The position numbers were made by a program, and so were the translations under genes. A model generated the notes under the pieces. The model saw only the letters and a list, made by a program, of their open reading frames with translations. It searched no databases and was not told where the DNA came from. A DNA stretch of 64,000 nucleotides from Eustoma russellianum (lineage: Eukaryota > Streptophyta > Magnoliopsida > Gentianales > Gentianaceae): the NCBI GenBank assembly GCA_036186865.1, contig AP025042.1, positions 18,279,462-18,343,461 on the forward strand. The letters are read 5' to 3'. Each line of letters starts with the position of its first letter. The first letter of the stretch is position 1. Below, piece by piece: positions 31,841-43,670 of the stretch.

Positions 31841-32640
31841 ATGGCTTCTACTACTAATAGATCAAATGAAATTCCCTCACTAGAATCTCATAATAGCGTC
31901 GATGTTGAAATTCCTCCTACCAGCCTACTTTTGTCTAAAAATGATTCTATGAATGGTGAAATGTATGGGCCATTAATCCACCAACACATGTCAATAGTGG
32001 TCATATGTTGATAACTGAGTAGTACCATCAGTTCCTCAGTATGCTAACTAAAAGGTAGATTGAGAATTCTTCAGATGGACATGATGTTGTTAATGTATAG
32101 CAACAGGTAGCAGTCCTCTCAGCTCAGAGTTCTGGTGCACCTGGTAAGCCTGTTGGTAAATCACTGGCTCAATGTTTAAATACATGGCTATTGAATTTTG
32201 GTACAACTGATCATAGGTCTTATTCTTTGTCCTTGTTCTCTTTTTATTTTAAAGTTCAAACATGTCTTTGACTGCGCTAAATGGTAAGTCAGTTTGAGTC
32301 TTATATATTGGTAATGTAATCGTTAAAGGGTAAGAGTCAGCTTCAGTCTCATATATTGGTAATGTAGTCGTTAATCATAGTCTCACACTCCACAATGTCC
32401 TATATGTCCCTTCTTTCACTTTTAATTTGCTTTCTATCATCATGTTACCTAAGGATACATCTCTATCTTAATTCACTCAAATGTTTCTCGTATCCAGGAA
32501 GTCCTCGCTAAGAGAATGATTGGTACGAATAAGGCAGAGAAAGGCTTGTATCACCGCACTAGATCAGCTTCATTGTCTGCACTCTGTACTTCTAGTCCTT
32601 ACTCATCTTCTTCATATTTGCCTTCTAATATCCTGTAGCA
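31841..32640 (+). pseudogene. Decayed plus-strand copia gag start, protease and pre-integrase
   Basis: ATG 31841 starts MASTTNRSNEIPSLES, a short gag N-terminus open to 32011. Near 32185-32215 a WLLNFGTTDHR reading corresponds to the protease active site, with the catalytic Asp replaced by Asn. Near 32280-32420 a GNV-type segment is locally duplicated, then an HNVLYVPSFTFNL-like stretch follows. At 32510-32560 RMIGTNKAEKGLYHRTRS corresponds to the pre-integrase start. Most of gag is deleted. Confidence 0.65.
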
Positions 32641-32920
32641 TGCAAGATCAGAACACGTCTGAAGAATATATGAAAATGGTCAAGAGATTTGAATCTTTTG
32701 TTTCAGTTTCAGAACATACTCAGTGTAATGTCTATAGACAAAGAAGACTCCATTTACTAATGCCATTGGTCTGTCATTTGGCTGGAATTCAGTTTCATAT
32801 TCAGTTTGAGTTTTTTGTAGAGAACCTTCATCTTCTGTAGTGAGTTGTGTTTATTCTGGTATCTCGGGTCGACTACCACATCCCAGGTCTTCTTGATCAT
32901 TGGAGATCATAGGAAGAGCA
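32641..32920. other. Unassigned degenerate sequence, possibly copia-derived
   Basis: No gene recognised. A short stretch near 32858-32905 (TATCTCGGGTCGACTACCACATCCCAGGTCTTC) resembles Copia-1 at 3790-3820, so part may be reverse-oriented Copia-1-like linker sequence. Confidence 0.4.
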
Positions 32921-33027
32921 TTGTGCAGATTTTTGACTGCTATTAGAGATTGGGACTAGAGCAGTTTGTATCATAGGTATTTTGTTAGCCATTTTAGTTG
33001 CTTCAGTAATTTTCTTTCTAGCACACT
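32921..33027 (+). repeat. Dispersed 107-bp repeat, copy 1
   Basis: It begins TTGTGCAGATTTTTGACTGC and ends TTTCTAGCACAC. It is nearly identical to 49233-49339, differing at only a few positions. Same orientation; identity unknown. Confidence 0.85.
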
Positions 33028-33079
33028 TTTTGTCAAAGGAAATGAAGTTTCTATGATCACCAAATAAAAAGAAGAGTCA

Positions 33080-34020
33080 ATGTTCAAAGATGATGATGAC
33101 TACACCGACGAGGAAAAGGTAAACATCGCCATAAATGGAAAAGCATTCGATATCCTCTCAAGTGCTCTAACCACCACTAAGCTCATAAGACTTCAAAGTC
33201 TTGAAATAGCTCATGAAGCATGGAAAAGGTTAGAAATGATACGTGAAGGGACGGAGCAAGTAAGAATAGCAAAAAGACTTATGCTCGTGAAGGAGTATGA
33301 AATGTTCGATATGAAGAGTGGTGAAAAGATTGAGGAGACAATCAACCGATTCACTCGAATAGTGAATCAACTCTCCATGGTTGACAAGAAAATCTCTAAT
33401 GAAGATCTTGTCTCAAAACTCCTCAACTCTTTGCCAAGAGAATGGACACCCAAGTCACCATCATCACTGAATCTAAGAATCTCATGACTCTTACCCTTGA
33501 TGAGCTATCCATTAATCTTTTTACTCATGAAATTCTTATTGATGAGCAAAATAGGATGAATCCTATCAAGCCCACATATGCATCACACAAAGGATTGGTG
33601 GTAGAATCCGATGAATAGGATGAGAAAGTTGCTCTTCTAATTAGGAAATTTAGAAGAATGGCTACAAGAAATAAGGCTCAAGCAAGAAAGTTTTTCAAGA
33701 AACCACCAAGGATAAAGAAGCAAGTGAAAATTGCTATAGGTGTGGACGACTTGATCATTTCATTGTCGATTGTCATGTCAAGGAGCCGCAAAAGCAAGAA
33801 AAGAAAGGTTTTCCTCAAAAGAAAAAATCTTTAAATGCAAAGGTAACCACATGGGATGACTTTATCTCCGAATCGGAAGAAGGAGAAAATGAAGACATGG
33901 ATGTTGGACTCATTGCAATGGTTGAAAATCAAAAGGCTCAACATACTTGTCTCATGGCAACTGAGAATGACCTTGAGGTGATTCTAACTCTTATCATGTC
34001 AATTTACAAGATGAAATAGG
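33080..34020 (+). pseudogene. SIRE-type copia gag
   Basis: 33080-33487 is open and carries the gag UBN2-type pattern: HEAWKRLEMIREGTEQVR, LVKEYEMFDMKSGEKIEE, FTRIVNQL, DLVSKLLNSLPREW. A frame change follows, then LTLDELSINLFTHEI. A CCHC knuckle (CYRCGRLDHFIVDCH) lies near 33733-33777. This gag type is known from the SIRE/Maximus copia lineage. No LTR or PBS is visible upstream; the copy starts abruptly near 33030-33080. Confidence 0.8.
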
Positions 34021-35900
34021 GGACTTACAAGATGATTTTGAAAAACTAAATTTAAAATATAAACATTTAAGGAAAGAATTTAAAAAGTGCATACTAGAAA
34101 ATAAGAGCTTGCATGATAAAGTATTTTGATTTACCAAGAAAATGACATTATACTTACCATGCACAAAACCATAGCTCTAGAAAATATGGAGATTAGGAAG
34201 GAATGTGATAAATTAAGAAAAGACTTACAAAAACTAACCGATGGTAAAAAGTAATTTAGAAAAATTGCTTGGAAACCAAAGGATAGAAAAAGGCAAATCC
34301 GGTTTAGGTTTTAAGTCATCATATTCTCATTGAGCCCAAGTTATTAAAGAAAAAGTCAAATAAGAGAAGAACTCAAAATGGCTCATCATTTCGGAAACAC
34401 AAAAACACACAACTAAGGCATGTGCCCACTTGTTTTCATTATAACAAGATAGGACATGTAAAAAGTGCATATAGAGCCAGATTTAGTAACATGTATGTTT
34501 GGAAGCCTAAGGGTCGACAAGCTAACCAGAAAGGACCCAACCATTAAAGGATACCAATATATAAATCTCTTGATTTTGTAGGCTCTCAAGAGAAATGGAG
34601 TAGCCAAAGAAGAAGTAATCAAATGGCTTATGGACAACAGATGTCCCACGCACATGACCAGACACAAGACTTTATTCACCAAGCTCAAGCTCCAAGATGA
34701 CGGAACGGTGCATTTTGGAAATACGAGAACCAAAATCCTTGGACATGAAGAAATTTGTAACTCCTCTTAAACTATTAATAATAACCTATACGTAGAAGGG
34801 CGTAAATATAGTTTGATAAGTGTTAACCAACTATGTGATGCTAATTTTCAAGTTGAATTTGCAAAAAGAAAATGCATCGTGAAAAAGAATGTTCAAATCA
34901 TTTTTGAGGCTATAAGGAAAATGATGTTTATAAATTTAGTACACATGATTTGATATCACAAAAAGTTTCATGTCTAGTTGCAAAAAATGATTTGACACAT
35001 TTATGGCATACACGACTTGGATATATTAGTTTCAAAAAATTCAAAGAGATTTGCAAAAATGAAGAGGTCCAAGGTCTTCTAAAATTGAATTTCGAAAATC
35101 ATGGCTTATGTGACACTTGTTAAAAGGTAAAACTTGTTAAAGCGAGTTTCAAACCTAAAAGTGAAATCTCCACCACCAAACCTCTACAATTGCTTCATAT
35201 GGATTTGTTTGTGGATATTGGTACGGCAAGTCTAAATGGAAAACATTATACTTTTGCAGTGATAGATGACTTCTCTAGGTTTACTTGAGTCATGTTCTTA
35301 GCCAAAGAGAATGATGCATGCAAAAAGTTTATAAAACCTTGTAGGAGATTAGAAAACCAAAAATAAGACACCATTAAGGAAATTAGAAGGCATAGAGGTG
35401 GTGAGTTTGATGGGGAGTACCAAGAATTTTGTGTATCCAAGGGGTATGGACACAATTTCTCGGCTCCTTACTCCTCGACAAAATAGGGTTGCGGGAGGGA
35501 AGAATAGAATACTTCAAGAAATAAGTTGAGACATGGTAAATGAATTTGACCTACCTAAGTATTCTTGGGCTGAAGCGGCAAATGCTGGTTCTCATGTAAT
35601 AAACAGAGTTTATTTGAGACCATCTCTCAAAAAAGACTCCTTATGAGCTTTAAAAAGGAAGTGTACCCAACATTGGTTATTTTAATGTATTTGGCTGTAA
35701 GCGCTTCATACTTAAGACCAAAGATAACTTGGATAAACCCGATTTCAAAGAGAATGAAGGAATCTTTATGAGTTATGCTAAAATAGCAAGGCATTTAGGG
35801 TGTACAATTAAAGGAATATGAAAGTCGAAGAATCAATTCATGTTAAGTTTAGTGAATTTCTTGATGAACCAAGCATAAATGATGATGATGATGAAGAAAG
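34021..35900 (+). pseudogene. SIRE-type copia protease and integrase remnants
   Basis: Coiled, Lys-rich gag-tail sequence (34020-34260) leads to pieces of protease and pre-integrase: a SLISVNQLCDANFQV-like stretch near 34813, LWHTRLGYISFKKF near 35000. Integrase follows with LLHMDLFVDIG, FAVIDDFSRFT and a second-Asp region changed to IRRHRGGEFDG (Asp replaced). A WAEAANAGSHVINRVYLRP stretch lies near 35567. Many stops. Confidence 0.78.
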
Positions 35901-36049
35901 AATTGAAGTAAGTCATATGAAAAATTTGTGAATCCAAATATCGTTATAGATCTTAGGATTGATTCACTTGAAAGTGAACCTAAGGTAGTAGAAGAAAAAG
36001 AAAAAAATTCAGATGTGACACTTCAAATTTATCGGAATCATATAAATAT

Positions 36050-36742
36050 AAGAAAGATCATCCAAAAGAGTTAATATTAGGAGAAATAAGTCAAGACATA
36101 TTAACTAGGAGAAAATTTAATGAAAATGCTTTTATTTCACAAGTTGAGGCTAAGAATATAAAAGAGGCTATAAATGATGAAGATTGAGCATTTGCTATGC
36201 AAGAAGAGCTAAATCAATTTGAAAGAAGTGATGTTTGAGAATTAGTGGTTAAACCTAGTGATCATCCTATAATTGGCACTAAATGGGTATTTAGAAATGA
36301 AATGGATGATAAAGGAAATATTTCTAGAAACAAAGCTAGGTTAGTAGCTCAAGGGTATAGACGAGAAGAGTGTATAGACTATGATGAAACCTTTGCCTCC
36401 GTAGCTAGATTAGAAGCTATTAGAATGCTACTAGCATATGGATGCTATAAGGATTTCAAACTATACCAAATGGATGTGAAATTCGCCTTCTTGAATGGAA
36501 TAATTCAAGAAGAAATGTACGTAGCTCAACCACGAGGGTTTGAAAATCATGATTATTCAAATCGGATATTCAAACTCAAAAAAGCCCTTTGTGGACTCAA
36601 AGAAACTACTAGAGCATGGTATGAGAGATTAACTTTCTTCTTGAAAGACCTTAAAATGATTTATAGCCTAACGAAGTGGTCATATCATATGCATGTGGCA
36701 GTCCTAAACCAATTCAACATTTTTTACCGTTTGGTTCAATAA
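36050..36742 (+). pseudogene. SIRE-type copia reverse transcriptase, N-terminal half
   Basis: 36245-36742 is open and reads IIGTKWVFRNEMDDKGN, NKARLVAQGYRREECIDYDETFASVARLEAIRML, YQMDVKFAFLNGIIQEEMYVAQPRGF, then KKALCGLKETTRAWYERL. It stops being RT-like near 36660, before the YVDD motif, where unrelated sequence begins. The truncation point is not marked by an LTR. Confidence 0.85.
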
Positions 36743-37139
36743 CTCAAACCTAACTCAACCCAATGGAGAAATTATACTCATTCCGTAGACAAATGTTTTA
36801 GTCTCTTGGTTTGTCTAATATTGCTTGGAAGGACAGGGACTGAAGAATTGATGAACCAACGTCCTAAATAAATTGGGAAAAATAAATAACAAACCGGGTC
36901 ACTAGAATTAATCGCAGCCTCAACCCCAGCTTGACTAGTTCACACAGCTCGAGCCTGGTCTTTTTCTGATTCAAACAGTTTGATTCTACCATGTCCCAGC
37001 CCAAGCCCAAGTTTCTTTAGCAACAGAAAAGGAAAAAAAGGAACAAAGAAAAAGAAAAGTCTCACAGTGTAGCTCAGTTCGTATTTGGGTGATAGATTGC
37101 ATCCAGGATTGCCAATTCGAATCTTAGCAAGCGCAATGT
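36743..37139. other. Spacer left of the CACTA element
   Basis: No gene seen. 37137-37139 (TGT) is one copy of the CACTA target duplication. Confidence 0.5.
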
Positions 37140-37152
37140 CACTACAAAAAAA
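37140..37152 (+). repeat. CACTA terminal inverted repeat, left
   Basis: CACTACAAAAAAA, right after TGT. Confidence 0.93.
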
Positions 37153-37162
37153 AGAGCATATA

Positions 37163-37625
37163 GCGACAGACAAAAAACGTCGCTATTTCGTCGCTACAGG
37201 CATATAGCGACGAAATAGCGACGAAAAATGAATGTCGTTATACGGCTTGTCGCAAAGCAAATTTCGTCGGCAATGCATCGCTGTATTGCGACGAAAAAAA
37301 ATTGCGTCGGTGTATCGTCGCGAAACTGCGACGAGAAAATGTCAGGTCTGCGACCTTTATTCTGTTGTCGCTGTTTCGTCGGTAAATTATTTCGTCGCTA
37401 TTTCGTATTTTTTATTTTTTTTATTAATGTTCTGCGACAAAGAATTTCGTCGCAAAATTTCGTCGGTATATGTTTTACCGTCGCTATTTATTATTTTTTT
37501 ATTTTTTGTTTCCGTTTTATTTCGTCGCAAAATGTCGTCGTTAATATGTCTTTTCGTCGCTAATTTTAAATTTTTGTTTTTTTATTTCCGATCTGCGACA
37601 GACCAATTTCGTCGCTGGTTCGTCG
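37163..37625. repeat. CACTA left subterminal repeat array
   Basis: More than a dozen copies of GTCGC/GCGAC-core motifs in both orientations (TTCGTCGCTA, TAGCGACGAAA, TTTCGTCGG), separated by T-rich spacers. Such arrays bind TnpA in En/Spm; here the core differs from the classical Spm 12-mer. Long open frames across it are artefacts of the repeats. Confidence 0.9.
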
Positions 37626-37971
37626 GTATTTGTTATTTTTAAAAATATTAAATTTACTAATAATTATTTTAAATACATTATTTAATATTAAATTTTAAAT
37701 TTTTTTTGATTTATTAATAATATTAATACATTATTAATTAAAAAGTTTTTATTATTATTATTTAATTTCTATAATATATTTTATTTTGTATATTAAATCA
37801 TTTGTACAAATATTATACAGTAATACGGTATTTGCGCATTCAAGTTCGTATAATTAAACAACACAAACGAAATAGAATCCGTAAAATTGTCAGATAGAAT
37901 ATATAAAAGTACAAAGAAAATGTCAATACAACAAATGAAATAGACTGTACAAACAATGAAAAAATAAAAAA
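37626..37971. other. AT-rich spacer in the CACTA element
   Basis: Very AT-rich, with TTAATA/AATATT repeats and no coding signal. It lies downstream of the TnpA-like gene's stop and probably holds its poly(A) signal. Confidence 0.6.
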
Positions 37972-39889
37972 CTATGAAGAGGAAGATGGAGGGGGATCAT
38001 GCGGAGAAGAGTGACCATCAGGAGGGCGGGGCTGAGGCTGAGGCTGAGGCTGCGAGGAGTTGGAAATGAAAGTCATGACGACCTGCGACAGCTGGAAGAT
38101 TTGCTGGTTCGTTGCCTGCTTCACCTGCATCGTCTGATGCTGCGCCTGCTCAAACGCATGCTGAAGCGCCTGCTGCATCGCCTGCTGCTGCGACTGCAGT
38201 GCCTGTAAACTCTCCTCTTGCCTCGTCCTGATGGACTCTATCTCACGCTGCAGCGCCGCATTATCTGCTTCCAGGCGCGAAATATCCTCTGGCGTCGCAG
38301 AAGGCGCGGAGGTGCTGGCCTCAGAGGAAGCACCTGGATGCAGAACTTCGGGAAAGAATCGCGGCGCTGCTGATCCAACCCCGTACACCTCCTTCTTCTT
38401 CTTATTCTGAGGGCCGACGGTCCGAACCGCATCCCAATAAGCGCGGTTCTTGTCGGCCTGTTCGCCCCTATCTGCGAGTAATCTGTTGTACTCGTCCTGA
38501 AATGAGAATATGAATTGTTATGGTTTAGCAATAAAACAAACTAAGGAAAAAAACAAATGATATCGTAGTCTACTTACACTGATGTCGCGGGCCTTCGTCG
38601 TGATCCAGTCCTCCGTTCCGTCGGAGGCTCTCTTCCGATGCGTCTTGTAGAAGAGATCGTAGGAGGCTGGCCACTCCCCCGTCTCCTGTTGCTGAAAGAA
38701 TGAAATAAAATATGTTAGTGATATGCAGAATTTTTAAAAATTTCGGCATGACCTATTCGTTTATCGGAGGTATCCCGGCCTTAAAGGCCTCTCCCAAGTC
38801 AAATCACATGTACCAACTTAAAGTAACCATATACGAATACCAAAAAAACAACAGCGCAACATAAGTAATCAACGAATATAGATAATCCACTTAACTCACT
38901 GAATGTAAATAATCCACTTAAGTCGATGAATGTAAATAATCCAATGAAATCAATGAAGGTCGTTATAATCCAATATTAAAATACTCACCATAGAACGCAT
39001 CGCGGTGGCATGGGAAACCGAACCACCTGAGTGTGTGGCAGGTGCTGGGCCCTGTACGTTGCCGCTGCGCCGGTTCGCCGCGTTCCGGGCGCTGCGGGCT
39101 TGGTAAGCAGGGTCCCTCCACCTTGTACCCACGCCGCCCAGACGGCCTCGGATACGTAGGCAGGCCTTATCCACGTGGGGTCACGCTCCGACTTGGTCTT
39201 GAGGGAGTTCACGAAGTCCCCGTAGCGTTTGGCGGCCCTATGCCGCCAGGCCTGCTCCACGTCGCGGGCGATGTCGGCTGGACAGCTGTACGACTTCTGC
39301 AATTATCATACGGAGGAATAATAAAAGTGTGGTTAGAAAAGTAATGATTGATTACGCATCAAAAAGTGAAATTCATCAAATTTGAATACCTGAAACTCAT
39401 CCCAGTAGACCTACGTGTCTCCAGGGTGACACGGCCCCAAGTATATCCAGATGGGTCAAGCCTCAGGTGGAAGGACCGGGTGATGCAACCGGAAAGCGCG
39501 CCATTGTCCGATCCAAACCTGAAAGAGTTTAAGTTGTTAGGAAAAAATAACGCGTGAAATATATTTGAAAACATGTTAAATAAATTAATCATTACTTACG
39601 TATGGGTATCATTTGACCAAGGGAGGGGACGACGCCCTGATATGACACCCTGGTCCGATGCCGCATCAGACGCCGGATGAGGTGCTGAAACGCTGGGTGT
39701 GGGTGGCGTCGTATGACTGGGGGGTGCGGACATGTCGGCAGACCGTAAAAGGTCTGAGTCCGCAGCCAGAGCGGCGGTCGAAACCGAGGCATACGTATCA
39801 TGCTGAGAAATGAACGCATCGAACTCTCCTTGAAGGTCCTGTGTAGATGGTGGGTATGTGGATCTCGTCGGTAAACCGTCACTAGCCAT
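37972..39889 (-). pseudogene. TnpA-like gene (Transposase_24 family), five exons, one frameshift
   Basis: Exons inferred from GT...AG sites on the minus strand: 39889-39600 (starts MASDGLPTRS), 39518-39390, 39296-38989, 38691-38578 and 38496-37972. The middle exons read FGSDNGALSGC, KSYSCPADIARDVEQAW, ERDPTWIRPAYVSEAVW and WPASYDLFYKTHRKR, the pattern of plant Ptta/En/Spm Transposase_24 proteins, which bind subterminal repeats. The last exon has a Gln-rich coiled coil (EADNAALQREIESIR then QSQQQAMQQALQHAFEQAQ), a QPQPQPQPRP run and a Ser tail. A one-base frame change in exon 3 near 39112-39130 (WVQGG versus RWRDPAYQ) breaks it. Confidence 0.75.
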
Positions 39890-40060
39890 CAGATCTGAGA
39901 GGAACATATTAATAATTTTTAAACGGAGGTTTCCCAGCCTTAATGGCCTCTCCAAAGACAAATGCAAATCATACCGAAAATCATATGCAAACCTCTTACA
40001 AAACAGTTTGTACATGCATCATTCATTGGCCAAGCACACCACATTTCTACTAATTCAACC

Positions 40061-43056
40061 TTAACAACAATATTGGTGCATATATACCATATATACCTGT
40101 ATATACCCGTACATACATATATATACCATATACATATATACCCGTATATACATATATATACCCGATTTCACTTTGCACACGGCTCGCCAGTCTTTTGAGC
40201 TCGCATTCATCCTCGTTGTTGGATACGATAGATAGTACACCTGGGACGCTTGACTAGCCAAAACGTATGGATCGTATTTTCTGTACCGTCGCCCTTGGTG
40301 TATGTCTACCAACTTATATTTGTCGTGGACCTTTGTGCCAACGCGATAACCTTCTCGAGTTGGATCGTACCATTCGCACTTGAATAGGACCACCCGCTTT
40401 ATAGGCAATGCGGGATATTCGAGCTCAATGATGTCAGTAAGGTATCTGTAGAAGTCATCCTCGTCCGGGCTATTGTCATAACGCTTGACACACACTCCGC
40501 TGTTCTCCGACGATTTTCGGCTGGCATGGGAGACTGTGTGGAATCTATACCCGTTGATAAAACACATGTCGTGTCGCGCGACTCTGTTCAATGGACCCTC
40601 GGCTACTGGCGTCAGAATGTAACCGTACTCATCGTCAGCCAGATGACCTTTGCTCGCCTGTAAAAGGACAAGTAAGTATACATCAACGGGGCAATAAATG
40701 TGTATCACATATCGTACACGTAACAGGCAAATACAAAACTTACATGCCACCTGAACCAATCAGCAAACTTGGAATCTAACTCATTGTTTATTGCATCGCT
40801 CGATATACCCGGTGAACGATGTTGCAATAAATCAACGAACAAGCTGAAGCAAATTACGAATGAGTACCCTGTATATCTTTGTAACATAATGGATAGAGTA
40901 TCGCAAGGTATTTACAAAATAAAATGGGAAATCGTTTATACCTCTGGAAACGGTCGACTTGACGGCAGTTGCGCAGAACATAAGAATGAGCAATCTTCAG
41001 CTCGCTGTCCTCCAATATCATTTCCTTTCCTTGTCCGTGAAATCTGATCGGATGTGTGAATATTGGGAGGACACCGGATCTGGAAATGCCGTCGTCGTTC
41101 CGGGGAACATCTCTGCACCTCGACGGGACATCTGGCTCGAAGTAATGAGACACGAAGGCCGATGCTTCCTCCGTCAGATAGGCATTGCACATAGAGGCCT
41201 CGACTTTCGCCTTGTTCTTGATGTTCAGCTTCAAATGCCTGAGATATCTGTTCATATAGTGAATATATGTTCAAATGCATATCGCTTAGACACATAAGAA
41301 TGTCATGCACATAAAAAAGAGCACCTCTCGAACGGATACATCCACCTGTACTGAACAGGACCACCAACACGTGCCTCGTATGGTAGATGAACTGGCAGGT
41401 GTTCCATTGAATCAAAGAAGGCCGGAGGGAATATAGTTTCCAGCTTGCATATGATCACTGGGATTTCGCCCTCCAGCCTTGACATATCATCCGCCCTGAG
41501 TCTCGTGGCTGTAAGACATCTGAAGAACAGACTCATCTCGGTAATTGCTTCCCATACATTGGTTGCTTCCCATACATTGGTTGGAAGCAGCTCGCGGAAT
41601 GCAGGAACTTCCTATGGCTGTCGAACCAGCTTATCTTACGTCCATGTTTCAAGGACATCGTCTTCGCTTGCTTCATGCAGCAAGGGCAAGCGTATTTCCC
41701 CGCTGTGCTCCACCCCGACAACATAGAATAAGCCGGGAAGTCACTGATCGTCCACATCAGCGCGGCGCGTAGCTGGAAGTTTTGTTTAGTCGATACATCG
41801 AACGTCTCCACGCCAAACTCCCATAACCACTTCAGCTCCTGTATCAACGGCTACAGGTATAGGTCGATCTTCTGTTTCGGATTCCTAGGACCTGGTGCGA
41901 TCACAGTCAAGAACATGTAAGGCTTGTTCATGCACATCCAAGGCGGTAGATTGTACGGCGTCACGATTACAGGCCACGACGAATACTGCTCTCCCGACTG
42001 TCCAAACGGGTTGAACCTGTCGGTGCATAAACCCAACCTAACGTTCCTTGTCTCCGACGAAAAACCCGGATGCGTCGCATCGAACGTCCTCCAAGCTTCG
42101 CCGTCAGATGGATGGCACATCTCACCGTCTTTCGTGTAGTGCTCCGCGTGCCACCTCATCTGGCTAGCTGTGGCACCGGATGCGTATAGCCTCTGCAGTC
42201 TAGGGGCGAGAGGTAAATAGTAAAATTGTTTTCTTGGCACGTTCCGGTTTCTTTTGTTCGTTCTCCACCTGCTTGTCCCACAGACCCTGCACATGTCTTT
42301 ATCCTCGTTGATGCCCCAGTATATGATGCACCCCTCTGAACAACAATCGATTTTCTGAATCGGCAGTCCCAATGCCTGCAGCTGTTTCTTCGTCGAATAA
42401 AAACTGTCGACCATTGTGTTCCCTTCAGGAAGAGATTCCCTCATCAGCTGACACATCCCATCGTACAATCTCTCCGTCATGCGGTGTTCCGTCTTCATGC
42501 TCGTCATCCGACCGATCATGGACATCTGTGTGTGACTACCGCAACCAGGATACAGCGGCGTGTTGGCGGCGTTCAGCATCTCAAAAAACTGTCTCGCCTG
42601 AGGATTCGGATCTTCCTCCAGGAATGTACGCGGCTGTTCATCCGGATCCTGCATTTGTAACAACTGCTCTCCGGTAAATGCGCCAGCGGCTGCGTCTGTC
42701 ACCATCTGCATGTATGGGTTGTGAGATCCCTCGCCTATTTCTTCGGCATTAACCTGACCGGGTCCCCCTTCGACGTGTACAGTTGCAGATGTAGACGCCC
42801 CCTCATATTCGCCGTGACAGTACCATGTATGGTAATTGTGGACGAAACCTTGTTTCAATATGTGAACCCTCACGTCACCCGGATCCTTATATTTACGGTT
42901 CTTGCATTTCTTGCACGGACATCTAATCTGCGTTCCACTTTCATTACTCGTCACAAAATCAATAAATTCTTCGAGACCTTCAACAAATCTAAAACACCAC
43001 TCCCCGTTGTTTACTCTCTGGTACATCCACTTTCTATCGCTTCTCCTCGGATCCAT
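40061..43056 (-). pseudogene. TNP2-type CACTA transposase, internally deleted
   Basis: ATG 43056 opens a 401-codon exon: Transpos_assoc zinc region (IRCPCKKCKNRKYKDP ... HNYHTWYCHGE, residues about 40-85), then Transposase_21 (GEAWRTFDATHPGF, LGLCTDRFNPFG, WPVIVTPYNLPPWMCM). A TAG at about 41851 stops it in frame; homology continues at once downstream (WLWEFGVETFDV, KISWFDSHRKF). Next comes an internal deletion near 41605-41625: the family's central block, including the LRHNLDVMH-type motif and KSHDCH, is absent and sequence jumps to PAFRELLP. DUF4218 (MSLFFRCL ... GGPVQYRWMYPFER) and DUF4216 (about 40660-40170) follow across introns near 41326-41251, 40942-40865 and 40744-40661. Catalytically dead as it stands. 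Confidence 0.88.
40079..40170. repeat. TATATACC microsatellite-like repeat
   Basis: Alternating CATATATACC, TGTATATACCCG and related 8-12 bp units, at the end of the last transposase exon and the start of the presumed intron or 3' region. Confidence 0.85.
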
Positions 43057-43670
43057 TTTCTCGCTACACCTTGAAACTAACAGCAGCTATCTTTTTTCGT
43101 GTGTAGAAAAAAATCAAAATTCCACACTTCTGTATTTTCGTTCAAAATTGATGATTGATGTGTTTGAAATGAGAGAAGAATGGAAGAAGAGAAGAAGAGA
43201 AGAAGAAATACAATGGTTTTATCGTTCCCAGTATAAGCACACAATACCGACGACTTAGCGACGAACGGCGACGAACAAGAAACACAAATCCCGGAGACAA
43301 ACAAACACATATACCGACGACTTAGCGACGAACATCGACGAACAAGAAACACAAATCCCGGAGACAAACAAACACATATACCGACGACGTACCGACGACC
43401 AGCGACGAAACACGTCGTTTGATATGCTTTTACCGACGAAGTACCGATTACATTGCGACGCAAAACGTCTCTTCATTCCGTACGACGTGTTTCCTCGCTA
43501 AGTCGTCGGTACGTCGTCGGTAAAAGACAGTCCGTCCAGTTCCCCATGCTTACAACTTACGATGTTTTGCGTCGCTAATTCGTCGCTATATCGTCGCTGA
43601 TTTCACTATATAGACAGTGGATCAGCGTGTGCCCACAACAACATATAAAACAACTATTTTATAATCCAAA
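43057..43670. promoter_or_regulatory. Divergent promoter region of transposase and small gene A, with motif array
   Basis: The minus-strand transposase ATG (43056) and plus-strand gene A ATG (43671) face away from a 614-bp region. It holds a subterminal-like array (43250-43610), including a 67-bp tandem repeat (starts at 43270 and 43337). A TATA-like TTATACT (minus strand, near 43225-43231) lies just beyond the left edge of the array, and CTATATAG (plus strand, 43604-43611) just beyond the right edge. The array thus sits upstream of both start sites. Confidence 0.65.

Noticed and set aside
37228..37642. Two overlapping plus-strand frames of 111 and 136 codons
   Set aside because: They run through the subterminal repeat array. 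The translation is low-complexity and driven by the repeated TTCGTCGC motif, with no family resemblance.
40959..42677. Plus-strand frames of up to 112 codons
   Set aside because: Antisense shadows of the well-supported transposase exons on the minus strand.
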